DNA of 41,229 nucleotides from an uncultured Clostridia bacterium (GCA_944367465.1 CALVWO010000009.1:1-41229), one strand, 5' to 3'. Numbered from the stretch's first letter, positions 16,138 to 24,455 are shown. The notes: generated by a model from the letters alone, not told the origin. Translations and numbers: made by a program.

Positions 16138-16198
16138 GCCTTCCCCGCAGGGAAAGCGCCGCGCGGCGAAAAAAATCGCAAAGCAGTACGCGTAAATT

Positions 16199-16227
16199 TT
16201 GACTTTTCCCGGCGTACGGTGTATAAT
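16199..16227 (+). promoter_or_regulatory. Sigma-A promoter of the P-type ATPase gene
   Basis: TTGACT (16199-16204), 17-nt spacer, TATAAT (16222-16227) on the plus strand. The ~65-nt leader contains a GC-rich hairpin (GCGGAGG at 16237-16243 with CCTCCGC at 16268-16274) ahead of the Shine-Dalgarno. Confidence 0.85.
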
Positions 16228-16300
16228 GGGCTCAGAGCGGAGGCGCCCGACGCCGACATGGTGCGCCCCTCCGCCCGAAAATAAGCGGGAGAAACATTCA

Positions 16301-18886
16301 TTGAAAGAGAAAGAAACGACGCCTCTTACGCAAAACGAGGCACCCATGCCCGCGGCAGAACAGCCCGACGCGGAACAGGAGGCGGTAAGCAAGCCCTTCT
16401 CTTCGCGCGTGCTCGATGCCAACGCAGTCAAAAAGGAAGAAAAATCGAGAAAGGCGCTCATGAAACAGTTCCGCCGCGCGAAGGACATCCCCGCCGCGGA
16501 GGAAGTGGAGCGGTTCGATCCCAAGCCCGATAAGGGGCTCACCCCCGAACAGGTGGAACTGCGCTTTTCGCAGCTTCTCTTCAACGACGTAAACAAGAAG
16601 TACTCCAAGTCGTACGCGAGCATCTTCGTGGGGAACCTCTGCACGTTCTTCAACCTGCTGTGTCTGATCGTGGCGGTGGCGCTCGCCTATGCGGGGGCGC
16701 CCCTCTCGCAGTTCCTCTTCGTCGCCATCTTCGCGGCGAACCTCATCATCGGCATCGTGCAGGAGATCCTCGCAAAGCGGCAGATCGACAAGCTCTCCGT
16801 GCTCATATCGGCAACGGCGAAGGTGATGCGGGGCGGGATACGCACCGAGATCCCCGTGCGGGAGATCGTCCTCGACGACATCGTCCTGCTGGAGGCGGGG
16901 CAGCAGATCCCCGCGGACTGCATCCTTCTGGACGGCGTGGTGGAAGTGAACGAATCGCTCCTGACGGGCGAGAGCGTGCCCGTGAAGAAGGCGCCCGGCG
17001 AAACGCTGTACGCCGGCTCCTATGTGGCGAGCGGCGCCTGCCGCGTGCGCGCCGACAAAGTGGGCAAGGCGACCTACCTCAACAGCCTCACCTCCAAGGC
17101 GAAGAAGTATAAAAAGCCCAAGTCGGAGATCATGAACTCCATCCGCCTCTTTATCCGCGTGATCGGCGTTCTCATCCCCTTCATCGCCGCGGCGATGTTC
17201 TGGGTAAACTGGAAGGCGACGGGATCCGACATGAGCCTCACCATCCAGTTCACGGGGGCGGTCGTCATCGGCATGATCCCCTCGGGACTGCTCCTTCTCA
17301 CCTCGTTTGCCATGGCGATCGGCGTGAGGCGGCTCGCCAAGAAACAGACGCTCGTGCAGGATCTGTATTCGCTGGAAATGCTGGCGCGCGTGAACGTGCT
17401 GTGCCTGGATAAGACGGGTACCATCACGGACGGCAGGATGACGGTGAACGACTGCATGATCCTCAACAACTATGTGGACTTCTCCCTGGAAGAGATCATG
17501 GGGAGCATGCTCAACGCCCTCGAGGACAACAACCAGACCTCCATCGCGCTGTATAACCGCTTCGGGCATTCCACGGCGCTGCAGGCGACGGCGACGGTGC
17601 CCTTTTCGAGCAAGCGGAAACTCTCGGCGGTGACTTTCGGCGACGCAGGCACCTTTGCGATGGGCGCGCCGGAGTTCGTGCTCCGCCCCATGCCCACCAA
17701 GATCGACAAGATCGTAAAACAGTACGCCGCGGCGGGGCTCAGGGTGCTGCTGCTTGCCTATTCGCCCAACCCCATTTCGGGCGGGCGGCTGCCCTCCCTC
17801 TTCCGCCCCGCGGCGATCATCACCCTTGCCGACAACATCCGTTCGGACGCCATCGAGACCATCAAGTGGTTCCGCGAGAACGACGTGGACATCAAGATCA
17901 TTTCGGGCGACAACCCCGTGACGGTATCGGAAGTTGCAAGGCGCGTGGGCGTGAAGAACGCCGGACAGTACATCTCGCTCGACGGACTCACCGACCTCGA
18001 AGTGGAGAACGTGGCGAACCAATACACCGTGTTCGGGCGCGTGACTCCCGAACAGAAGGCGATCCTCGTGCGCACCATCAAAAAACAGGGCAACACCGTC
18101 GCCATGACGGGCGACGGCGTGAACGACATCCTCGCCCTCAAAGAGGCGGACTGCGCGGTATCCGTTGCGTCCGGCAGCGAGGCGGCGAGAAACGTTTCGC
18201 ACCTCGTGCTGATGGACAACAACTTCCTCAACCTGCCCAACGTCGTGTACGAGGGGCGGCGCGTCATCAACAACATCAAGGCGAGCGCCTCCCTCTACAT
18301 CATGAAGACGCTGTTCACCGTGCTTCTGGCGGTGTTCTGCTTTGCGCTCGGTTCGCAGTACTTCTTTACGACCAACAACATGCTGCTGTTCGAGACTCTC
18401 GTGACCGCGCTCCCCTCGCTCGTGCTGGCGCTCCAGCCCAACGGCGACCGCGTGAAGGGGAAATTCATCCCGTTTGTGCTGTCGCGCTCCATTCCGGGCG
18501 CCGTGACGCTGTTCCTGTGCGTGCTCGCCGTGTATGCGGGCATCGGGTTCCTGCCCGGGGAATTCGGCTCGCTCCGCGTGACCATCGGCGGCGAGACGCT
18601 CATCAATCCCCTCTTCGTGCTTGCGGTCACCTTTGGCGGGCTCGTCATGCTGTACCGCATCCTCCAGCCCTTCAACGGCCTGCGCTTTATCACCTACGCG
18701 CTCTCGGTGGGCATCAGCATCCTCGTGCTCGCTGTGCCCGTGCTGGGCGAGCTCGTATACACCGGCTGGACGGACGTGGAACTCACGTTCACGCAGATCC
18801 TGTACATCGTGTGCATCGTGCTGGCGGCGTTCCCCGTCTCCAACCTGCTGGTGAGGGGATGCGACCTGATGAACCCTTCGGAGTAA
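16301..18886 (+). CDS. CtpE-like cation-transporting P-type ATPase
   Basis: ATP-driven cation pump of the cytoplasmic membrane. Motifs in order (numbered from the TTG at 16301): LTGES (~221-225, actuator), GMIPSGLLLLTS in transmembrane helix 4, the phosphorylated Asp in CLDKTGTITDG (D370) and MTGDGVNDILALKEADCAV in the hinge. The helix-4 sequence and LVQDLYSLEMLARV resemble mycobacterial CtpE, a calcium-linked pump, more than SERCA or KdpB types. About 85 hydrophilic residues precede the first conserved segment. Start is uncertain: TTG at 16301 has GGGAG 9 nt upstream, while ATG at 16346 has GAGG 5 nt upstream. The stop is followed after one base by repeat copy C. Calcium is inferred from family only. 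Confidence 0.88.
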   Translation: MKEKETTPLTQNEAPMPAAEQPDAEQEAVSKPFSSRVLDANAVKKEEKSRKALMKQFRRAKDIPAAEEVERFDPKPDKGLTPEQVELRFSQLLFNDVNKKYSKSYASIFVGNLCTFFNLLCLIVAVALAYAGAPLSQFLFVAIFAANLIIGIVQEILAKRQIDKLSVLISATAKVMRGGIRTEIPVREIVLDDIVLLEAGQQIPADCILLDGVVEVNESLLTGESVPVKKAPGETLYAGSYVASGACRVRADKVGKATYLNSLTSKAKKYKKPKSEIMNSIRLFIRVIGVLIPFIAAAMFWVNWKATGSDMSLTIQFTGAVVIGMIPSGLLLLTSFAMAIGVRRLAKKQTLVQDLYSLEMLARVNVLCLDKTGTITDGRMTVNDCMILNNYVDFSLEEIMGSMLNALEDNNQTSIALYNRFGHSTALQATATVPFSSKRKLSAVTFGDAGTFAMGAPEFVLRPMPTKIDKIVKQYAAAGLRVLLLAYSPNPISGGRLPSLFRPAAIITLADNIRSDAIETIKWFRENDVDIKIISGDNPVTVSEVARRVGVKNAGQYISLDGLTDLEVENVANQYTVFGRVTPEQKAILVRTIKKQGNTVAMTGDGVNDILALKEADCAVSVASGSEAARNVSHLVLMDNNFLNLPNVVYEGRRVINNIKASASLYIMKTLFTVLLAVFCFALGSQYFFTTNNMLLFETLVTALPSLVLALQPNGDRVKGKFIPFVLSRSIPGAVTLFLCVLAVYAGIGFLPGEFGSLRVTIGGETLINPLFVLAVTFGGLVMLYRILQPFNGLRFITYALSVGISILVLAVPVLGELVYTGWTDVELTFTQILYIVCIVLAAFPVSNLLVRGCDLMNPSE

Positions 18887-18887
18887 A

Positions 18888-19034
18888 TTCACAAATTTCT
18901 TTTCGAACTGACGAAAAGAAATTTCGTGAGTGTTAGGAAAACCCAACAGTCGCCGCTGCAAAGCGGCGGCTTTATTTTTGGTTTTCCTCGCCGCCGCTGT
19001 TTTCGCAACAGTTCAGCACGCGGCGGCTCACTGT
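18888..19034 (-). repeat. Three-hairpin intergenic element, copy C
   Basis: Read on the minus strand. Terminal hairpin H2 (18888-18905/18912-18929, loop TCAGTT) begins one nucleotide after the ATPase stop codon. Stem 2 pairs AGGAAAACC with GGTTTTCCT around an inner GCCGCCGC/GCGGCG hairpin. Stem 1 is 18990-18997/19020-19027 with CTGTTGCGA in the loop. Positions 18980-19032 match copy A (4408-4460) at 50 of 53 bases. Confidence 0.82.
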
Positions 19035-19252
19035 CTCGGCGACACCAAGGTAATGTGCCGCCTGCGGTACTTCGCGCGCAGCGCTCGTGCGCCGCTTCGC
19101 GTCGGACGGCATAACGTACGCGCTCACCCCCAAAAGTTTCTTGCGCAACAATCAGAGGCGCAAAAGTATAACGCAGTGACGCCTTTTGCAGCGAATTGAT
19201 AGCATGAATTTTCTCAGATCATAGCGAAGCGTAATTCAACTTACATAGTCGC
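19035..19252. repeat. Degenerate mixed repeat sequence
   Basis: No gene. It contains a GGCGACACCAAGG...GTGCCGCCTGCGG module related to those near 21195 and 35470, and a hairpin-like AGGCGCAAAAG...CTTTTGCAG segment (19156-19190) related to 38034-38069. The rest is A/T-richer filler before the DUF1893 terminator. Confidence 0.5.
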
Positions 19253-19279
19253 AAAAAAGGAGGCGTCAGCCTCCTTTTT
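19253..19279 (-). terminator. Terminator overlapping the end of the DUF1893 gene
   Basis: Stem AAAAAGGAGGC (minus strand, 19279-19269) with GCCTCCTTTTT (19264-19254), then T. The stop codon TGA (19266-19268) forms the loop and the last codons form one arm. Confidence 0.85.
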
Positions 19280-19694
19280 GCATGAGCTCCATGCGTTTTG
19301 CCTTGATTTTTTCCAGCGCGCGGCGGGGGTCGTCCTCCCCCATCACCGCCGACTCCATGGGGCATAAGCCGTCGCCCGCGCGGTTGACGATGCGCGCGGC
19401 GAGCCTCCCGTAAGAGAAGGAGATGCCGTGCGCGCGGAGCACCTCCGCGGCTGGTTCGCTCAGCACCGCGGCATACAGCGCCTTCGCGCCGAGGAGGACG
19501 TACAGAAACGCCGCCGCCCGCCCGACGACCTTATCCGCCGCAGAATACCCCGCAAAGTCCCCTCCGAGCCACGCCAGAAGGGGCGCAACGCCCCGCAGTT
19601 CGCTCGTTTCGGCATGTTCCCCGCGCACGATGGCGCAGGTGACCCGCCCCGTCAGGAGCGACTTTGCGCGGGCAAGATCGTTCGGTTCATTCAT
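19266..19694 (-). CDS. DUF1893-family protein
   Basis: 142-aa protein of unknown function. It matches the DUF1893 pattern by eye: LLTGRVTCAIVRGEH near the start, GGDFAGYSAADKVVGRAAAFLYVLLGAKALYAAVLS in the middle and LCPMESAVMGEDDPRRALEKIKAKR at the end. Members are small cytoplasmic proteins, often beside redox enzymes. It overlaps the stop of the upstream Fe-S aldo/keto reductase by 8 nt, suggesting translational coupling. The ATG at 19694 is preferred; an in-frame TTG at 19706, closer to GGAGG, is possible. Confidence 0.8.
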   Translation of the reverse strand: MNEPNDLARAKSLLTGRVTCAIVRGEHAETSELRGVAPLLAWLGGDFAGYSAADKVVGRAAAFLYVLLGAKALYAAVLSEPAAEVLRAHGISFSYGRLAARIVNRAGDGLCPMESAVMGEDDPRRALEKIKAKRMELMQKGG

Positions 19695-20814
19695 CTTTCT
19701 TTTCAAAGACCTCCGCGACTTCCTTCAGATGACGGCGGACGGGAAGATGCTGCGGGCATACCTTTTCGCACCTGCCGCAGCCGATGCAGTCGGACGCCTT
19801 GCCGCGCCCCTCCGTATGTGCCGCATACCGCCAGCCGCCGTCCCAGTTCGGATAGCGCTTGTGCGAGTTGAGATCGGCAAACAGATCGGGGATGGAGATG
19901 CGCTCGGGGCAGCCTTCCACACAGTAACGGCACGCCGTGCATGCAACGGTATCGAGAGAGCGGAACACGCCGCGCACCTCTTCGACCGCCGCCATCTCCG
20001 CCGCGGAGAGCGGAAGCACGTCCTTCATAAAGGAGAGGTTATCGTTCATCTGCGCCATATCGCTCATGCCGGAGAGCACCATGCACACCTGCGGGAAATG
20101 CGCGGCAAAGCGCAGGGCATAGCTCGCATAACTGCCGCCGTGCAGCCCGTCCAGCACGGCCTTTGCGCGGTCGGGCAGGTTGACGAGGATGCCGCCCTTG
20201 ACGGGCTCCATGACGATGACGGGCTTATTGTGCTTCACGCACACATCGTAACAGGCGCGGCTCTGGATGGCGTTGTCGTCGTAATCGGCGTAGTTGAACT
20301 GGATCTGCACGACTTCGACCTCGGGATAGAGCGTGAGGATCTCGTCGAGCACGTCGGCGGTATCGTGGAAGGAGAGCCCGACGTGCCGGATCTTCCCCTC
20401 CTTTTTCAGCTCGAACGCCGTTTCGTAGGCGCGGCAGCGGCGGAACTTCTTAAAGTTCTGCGCGTTCTGCGCATGCATGAGATAAAAATCGAAATACTCC
20501 ACCCCGCACCATGCGAGCTGTTTTTCAAAGAAGGGGCGGATATCCGCCTCGCTCCTGAAATAGGGATCGGTGAGCTTATCCGTGAGTACGAAACTCTCGC
20601 GCGGGTGGCGCTTTACGAGGCACTCGCGGATCGCCGTTTCGCTCTTTCCGGAAAGATATCCGTGCGCCGTATCGAAATAGTTGAACCCCTTCTCGAGAAA
20701 GGCGTCCGTCATTTTGCAGAACTGCGCCGCGTCCACCTCGTCGCCGAGCATGGGAAGGCGCATGCAGCCGAACCCGAACCGCTGCTTTACTTCGGGAAAA
20801 AACCTGTTTTCCAT
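19687..20814 (-). CDS. Aldo/keto reductase with C-terminal 4Fe-4S domain
   Basis: NAD(P)H-dependent oxidoreductase of the aldo/keto reductase fold fused to a ferredoxin-like tail (375 aa). The barrel opens FGFGCMRLPM, then GFNYFDTAHGYLSGKSE with the Asp and Tyr of the catalytic set, and VLTDKLTD with the Lys. The C-terminal ~90 residues carry CTACRYCVEGCPERISIP and CIGCGRCEKVCPQ, room for one or two [4Fe-4S] clusters, as is common in anaerobes. The ATG at 20814 has GGAGG 5 nt upstream; an ATG at 20826 in the same frame is possible. First gene of a pair with DUF1893. Substrate unknown. Confidence 0.88.
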   Translation of the reverse strand: MENRFFPEVKQRFGFGCMRLPMLGDEVDAAQFCKMTDAFLEKGFNYFDTAHGYLSGKSETAIRECLVKRHPRESFVLTDKLTDPYFRSEADIRPFFEKQLAWCGVEYFDFYLMHAQNAQNFKKFRRCRAYETAFELKKEGKIRHVGLSFHDTADVLDEILTLYPEVEVVQIQFNYADYDDNAIQSRACYDVCVKHNKPVIVMEPVKGGILVNLPDRAKAVLDGLHGGSYASYALRFAAHFPQVCMVLSGMSDMAQMNDNLSFMKDVLPLSAAEMAAVEEVRGVFRSLDTVACTACRYCVEGCPERISIPDLFADLNSHKRYPNWDGGWRYAAHTEGRGKASDCIGCGRCEKVCPQHLPVRRHLKEVAEVFEKKDE

Positions 20815-20841
20815 ACCGTCCTCCATACGATCTCTTCCCTA

Positions 20842-20870
20842 TTATCCTATCATATTTTTACGGCGCTGTA
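20842..20870 (-). promoter_or_regulatory. Weak candidate promoter for the aldo/keto reductase operon
   Basis: A TTTACA-like -35 and TAGGAT-like -10 with ~17-nt spacing on the minus strand in an A/T-rich patch just upstream of the start. The boxes are poor matches, so the positions are approximate. Confidence 0.35.
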
Positions 20871-20891
20871 AAGAGGGCGCGGAAATTTCAC

Positions 20892-21356
20892 AAAAAAGTA
20901 ACCCACCGGCTTAGCTGGTGGTTCTTCATTATACTTCGCCTGCGGCTCGTGCCGCCAAAGGCGGGGCGGGTATAGCCTTTGACTACTGGCTCGTGCGCCA
21001 CGCGCACATAGAGCGACCTGCCAGTCAGCGCGTCTGTTACTTGTTACCCGTAAACGGGTCATCTTCCTGCCTTCCCCCTCGGGGGAAGGTGACAGGCGAA
21101 TGCGTGAGACTGTCGGATGAGGGGTCTTTCACAATTCCCGCCATTATGGATACTTTTACACAAACCCCCTCATCAGTCACCTTCGGTGCCAGATGTCTTG
21201 GCGGCGCTAAGGAAAAGCGCCGCCTGCGGGCACGAAATTGCCCTTGATATGGCAATTTCTCAGTTCACGGCGCGCGCACGCCACACCGTGGCGGTGCACA
21301 TTATGCGCCGCTCACCCCCAAGGGGAAGCCTTTATTCTTGCTCATCGGCATAAGCC
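20892..21356. repeat. Composite intergenic repeat block upstream of the aldo/keto reductase
   Basis: Most of the 830-bp gap 20815-21644 is non-coding repeats. 20903-20921 is a tight 9-bp hairpin (CCACCGGCT/AGCTGGTGG) resembling the subterminal hairpins of IS200/IS605-type elements. 21070-21089 (CCTTCCCCCTCGGGGGAAGG) starts a palindromic block in which GATGAGGGG (~21116-21124) is answered by CCCCCTCATC (~21165-21174), and which closes with CCCCAAGGGGAAGCC. 21195-21270 shares the CTTGGCGGC...GCGGGCACG-AATTGCC module with 35470-35525. The 109-aa open frame across it (20918-21247) has no protein-like features. Confidence 0.6.
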
Positions 21357-21363
21357 TCTACTG

Positions 21364-21390
21364 AACCCCCAGACTATCTGGGGGTTTTCT
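21364..21390 (+). terminator. Plus-strand terminator-like hairpin
   Basis: AACCCCCAG-actat-CTGGGGGTT (21364-21386) followed by TTCT on the plus strand. No plus-strand gene precedes it within the window, so it may belong to the repeat block. Confidence 0.6.
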
Positions 21391-21396
21391 ATATAC

Positions 21397-21424
21397 AAAA
21401 AATAAACCCGCTTGGCGCGGGTTT
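21397..21424 (-). terminator. Probable original ppdK terminator
   Basis: AAACCCGC-loop-GCGGGTTT (21404-21424), followed on the minus strand by ATTTTTTG. It lies 16 bp beyond the outermost duplicate of the ppdK 3' end, where the native terminator would be expected. Confidence 0.8.
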
Positions 21425-21440
21425 ACTTTATTTCCTCAGA

Positions 21441-21647
21441 TTACTTTCTGGGATTCTTGATGTTTGCCTGAACTGCCGCAAGTCTCGCGATGTAAAAGAG
21501 CGATTCGCTCCTGCGAATCGCTCTTTTTCCGCTCGCACTTAATTATTTGCGAGGATTCTTAATATTAGCCTGCGCCGCTGCCAATCTCGCGATGTAAAAG
21601 AGCGATTCGCTCCCGCGAATCGCTCTTTTTCCGCTCGCACTTAATTA
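21441..21647 (-). repeat. Triplicated ppdK 3' end separated by hairpin spacers (102-bp period)
   Basis: Three in-register copies of the codons for IARLAAAQANIKNPRK-stop (copy 3 has V for the third A of LAAA) end at 21645 (the live gene), 21543 and 21441, exactly 102 bp apart. Between them lie two 51-bp spacers (21594-21644 and 21492-21542) differing at one base. Each contains a perfect 15-bp hairpin with T-runs on both strands (21596-21629, 21494-21527) that should terminate transcription. Copy 1 and copy 2 differ only at synonymous positions. Copy 3 differs by synonymous changes plus one Ala-to-Val. Confidence 0.93.
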
Positions 21648-24290
21648 TTTGCGGGGATTCTTGATGTTTGCCTGCGCCGCTGCAAGTCTCGCGATCGGGA
21701 CGCGGAACGGCGAGCAGGAGACATAGGTGAGCCCGATGTTGTGGCAGAACTCGATGGACGAAGGATCGCCGCCGTGCTCGCCGCAGATACCGCAGCTCAT
21801 CTCGGGACGGGTCTGACGGCCGAGCTCGACAGCCATCTTCATGAGCTTGCCGACGCCGATCGTATCGAGACGGGCGAAAGGATCGGACTCATAGATCTTG
21901 TTCGCGTAGTATGCGGGCAGGAACTTGCCGGCATCGTCGCGCGAGAAGCCGAACGTCATCTGCGTGAGGTCGTTGGTGCCGAAGCAGAAGAACTCTGCCT
22001 CTTTTGCGATCTCGTCGGCGGTGAGCGCCGCGCGGGGGATCTCGATCATCGTACCGACTTCGTAATGAAGCTCGACGTTCGCCTCCTTGATGACGGCGTC
22101 AGCCGTCTTGACGACGATATCCTTGACGAACTTCATTTCCTTCGCCTCGCCGGTGAGCGGGATCATGATCTCGGGAACGATGTTCCAGTCGGGATGGCGC
22201 TGCTTGACGGCAATGGCTGCCTTGATGACTGCCTTCGTCTGCATGACGGCGATCTCGGGATAGGTGACGGTGAGACGGCAGCCGCGGTGACCCATCATGG
22301 GGTTGAACTCGTGCAGGTCGGAAATGATCTGCTTGATCTGCGCGACCGTCTTCTTCTGCGCCTTTGCAAGCGCCTTGATGTCCGCTTCGTCCGTGGGAAC
22401 GAACTCGTGAAGCGGAGGATCGAGGAAACGGATAGTGACGGGATAGCCGCCGAGCGCCTCGAAGAGACCCTCGAAGTCAGCCTGCTGCATGGGCTCGATC
22501 TTGGCGAGCGCAGCCTCGCGCTCTTCAACGGTATCCGAGCAGATCATTTCGCGGAACGCGCCGATCCTTGCAGGGTCGAAGAACATGTGCTCGGTACGGC
22601 AGAGGCCGATGCCCTGCGCGCCGAACGCAGCCGCCTGCTTTGCATCCTTGGGCGTATCGGCATTCGTTCTCACGCCGAGCGCCTTGTACTTATCGGCAAG
22701 CTCCATGATGCGGCCGAAGTAGCCGGAGTTGGGATCTGCGGGAACGGTGGGGATGAGGCAGTCGTAGATGTTACCCGTGGAGCCGTCGAGCGAGAGCGCG
22801 TCGCCTTCCTTGAACACCTTGCCTGCGAGGGTGAACTGCTTGTTCTCCTCGTCCATCTTGATATCGCCGCAGCCGGAGACGCAGCAGGTGCCCATGCCGC
22901 GCGCAACGACCGCCGCGTGAGAGGTCTGACCGCCGCGCACCGTAAGGATACCCTGCGCGAACTTCATGCCCTCGATATCTTCGGGGGACGTCTCGAGACG
23001 GACGAGAACGACCTTCTTGCCCTTCTTGCCCTCTTTGACGGCGTCCTCAGCCGTGAAGACGATGGACCCTGCCGCCGCACCGGGAGAAGCCGCGATGCCC
23101 TTGCCGACGACGTTCTTCTTATCCGCCTCTTTGAGCGCCTTGGGGTCGAACTGCGGGTGAAGGAGCATATCGAGCGACTTCGCGTCAATCTGCATGAGCG
23201 CTTCCTGCTCGGTGATCATGCCCTCGTCGATGAGGTCGCACGCGATCTTGATCGCCGCGGCAGCCGTGCGCTTGCCGTTACGCGTCTGGAGCATATAGAG
23301 CTTCTCGTTCTCGACGGTGAACTCCATATCCTGCATGTCGCGGTAGTGATTTTCGAGGATCTTGCAGACTTCCTGGAACTGCTTGTACACTTCGGGGAAG
23401 ACTTCCGCCATCTTGGAGATGGGCATAGGCGTGCGGACGCCGGCGACGACGTCTTCGCCCTGCGCGTTGGTGAGGAACTCGCCCATGAGCCCCTTCTCGC
23501 CCGTTGCGGGGTTACGCGTGAAGGCAACGCCCGTGCCGCAGTTGTCGCCCATGTTGCCGAACGCCATCATCTGCACGTTGACCGCGGTACCCCAGCTGTA
23601 AGGGATGTCGTGATCCATACGGTAGACGTTCGCGCGGGGGTTGTCCCACGAACGGAAGACAGCCTTGATCGCCTCGAAGAGCTGCTCCTTGGGATCGGAA
23701 GGGAAATCCTTGCCGAGCTGCTTTTTATATTCTGCCTTGAACTGATTTGCAAGTTCTTTGAGGTCGTCCGCGGTGAGCTCAACGTCCTGCGTGACGCCCT
23801 TCTTTTCCTTCATCTCGTCGATGAGCTTTTCGAAGTACTTCTTGCCGACTTCCATGACGACGTCGGAGAACATCTGGATGAATCTTCTGTAGCAGTCGTA
23901 CGCCCAGCGGGGGTTGCCCGACTTCTTTGCGAGCGTTTCGACGACTTCCTCGTTGAGGCCGAGGTTGAGGATGGTATCCATCATGCCGGGCATGGAAGCG
24001 CGCGCGCCCGAACGGACGGAGACGAGGAGCGGATTCTCGAGATCGCCGAACTTCTTGCCGCAGATCTTCTCCATCTTCTCGATGTACTCCATGATCTCAG
24101 CCTGGATCCCGGGGTTGATCTGGCGCCCGTCTTCATAATACTGCGTGCATGCTTCCGTCGAAATCGTGAAACCCTGGGGAACGGGCAGCCCGATGTTCGT
24201 CATCTCGGCGAGATTCGCGCCCTTGCCGCCAAGGAGCTCTCTCATCTTCGCGTTGCCTTCGGAAAAAAGGTAACAATACTTCTTTGCCAT
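21645..24290 (-). CDS. ppdK: Pyruvate, phosphate dikinase
   Basis: Interconverts pyruvate + ATP + Pi and phosphoenolpyruvate + AMP + PPi; in anaerobic Firmicutes it serves PPi-linked glycolysis or gluconeogenesis. The 881-aa protein is full length. It has an N-terminal ATP-grasp part (LLGGKGANLAEM; VRSGARASMPGMMDTILNLG), the swivelling phospho-His domain with His458 in GGQTSHAAVVARGMG, and a C-terminal PEP-binding TIM barrel with GLCRTEHMFF and the catalytic Cys in MSCGICGEHGGDP. AGGAGG lies 10 nt before the ATG at 24290. It has its own promoter. Its final 16 codons are repeated twice downstream. Confidence 0.98.
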   Translation of the reverse strand: MAKKYCYLFSEGNAKMRELLGGKGANLAEMTNIGLPVPQGFTISTEACTQYYEDGRQINPGIQAEIMEYIEKMEKICGKKFGDLENPLLVSVRSGARASMPGMMDTILNLGLNEEVVETLAKKSGNPRWAYDCYRRFIQMFSDVVMEVGKKYFEKLIDEMKEKKGVTQDVELTADDLKELANQFKAEYKKQLGKDFPSDPKEQLFEAIKAVFRSWDNPRANVYRMDHDIPYSWGTAVNVQMMAFGNMGDNCGTGVAFTRNPATGEKGLMGEFLTNAQGEDVVAGVRTPMPISKMAEVFPEVYKQFQEVCKILENHYRDMQDMEFTVENEKLYMLQTRNGKRTAAAAIKIACDLIDEGMITEQEALMQIDAKSLDMLLHPQFDPKALKEADKKNVVGKGIAASPGAAAGSIVFTAEDAVKEGKKGKKVVLVRLETSPEDIEGMKFAQGILTVRGGQTSHAAVVARGMGTCCVSGCGDIKMDEENKQFTLAGKVFKEGDALSLDGSTGNIYDCLIPTVPADPNSGYFGRIMELADKYKALGVRTNADTPKDAKQAAAFGAQGIGLCRTEHMFFDPARIGAFREMICSDTVEEREAALAKIEPMQQADFEGLFEALGGYPVTIRFLDPPLHEFVPTDEADIKALAKAQKKTVAQIKQIISDLHEFNPMMGHRGCRLTVTYPEIAVMQTKAVIKAAIAVKQRHPDWNIVPEIMIPLTGEAKEMKFVKDIVVKTADAVIKEANVELHYEVGTMIEIPRAALTADEIAKEAEFFCFGTNDLTQMTFGFSRDDAGKFLPAYYANKIYESDPFARLDTIGVGKLMKMAVELGRQTRPEMSCGICGEHGGDPSSIEFCHNIGLTYVSCSPFRVPIARLAAAQANIKNPRK

Positions 24291-24331
24291 GAAATCAATT
24301 CCTCCTGATATAATTCAAATATCCGTCTTTC

Positions 24332-24360
24332 ATTGTACAACATTCCGAGGAAAATTTCAA
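24332..24360 (-). promoter_or_regulatory. Sigma-A promoter of ppdK
   Basis: TTGAAA (24355-24360), 17-nt spacer, TACAAT (24332-24337) on the minus strand, giving a short ~35-nt leader. Confidence 0.82.
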
Positions 24361-24455
24361 GCCTTTCTCGAAAATTTTTTGCAAATATATGGCAATCCGT
24401 GCAAAAGCGGCGAGGCGGACGTTTTTTCCGCGCGTTCCGCGGCAATAATCGGGAC

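Noticed and set aside
16298..18961. 887-aa open frame antisense to the P-type ATPase
   Set aside because: Compositional mirror; all P-type ATPase motifs are in the plus frame.
20918..21247. 109-aa open frame in the repeat block
   Set aside because: Lies across palindromic repeats with no promoter, ribosome binding site or domain; probably spurious.
21441..21647. CRISPR-like array at the ppdK end
   Set aside because: Period 102 bp, only two spacers and they are identical; the repeated part encodes the PpdK C-terminus. No cas genes.
21741..24308. 855-aa open frame antisense to ppdK
   Set aside because: Arg/Leu/Glu-rich mirror of ppdK codons with no recognisable domain.
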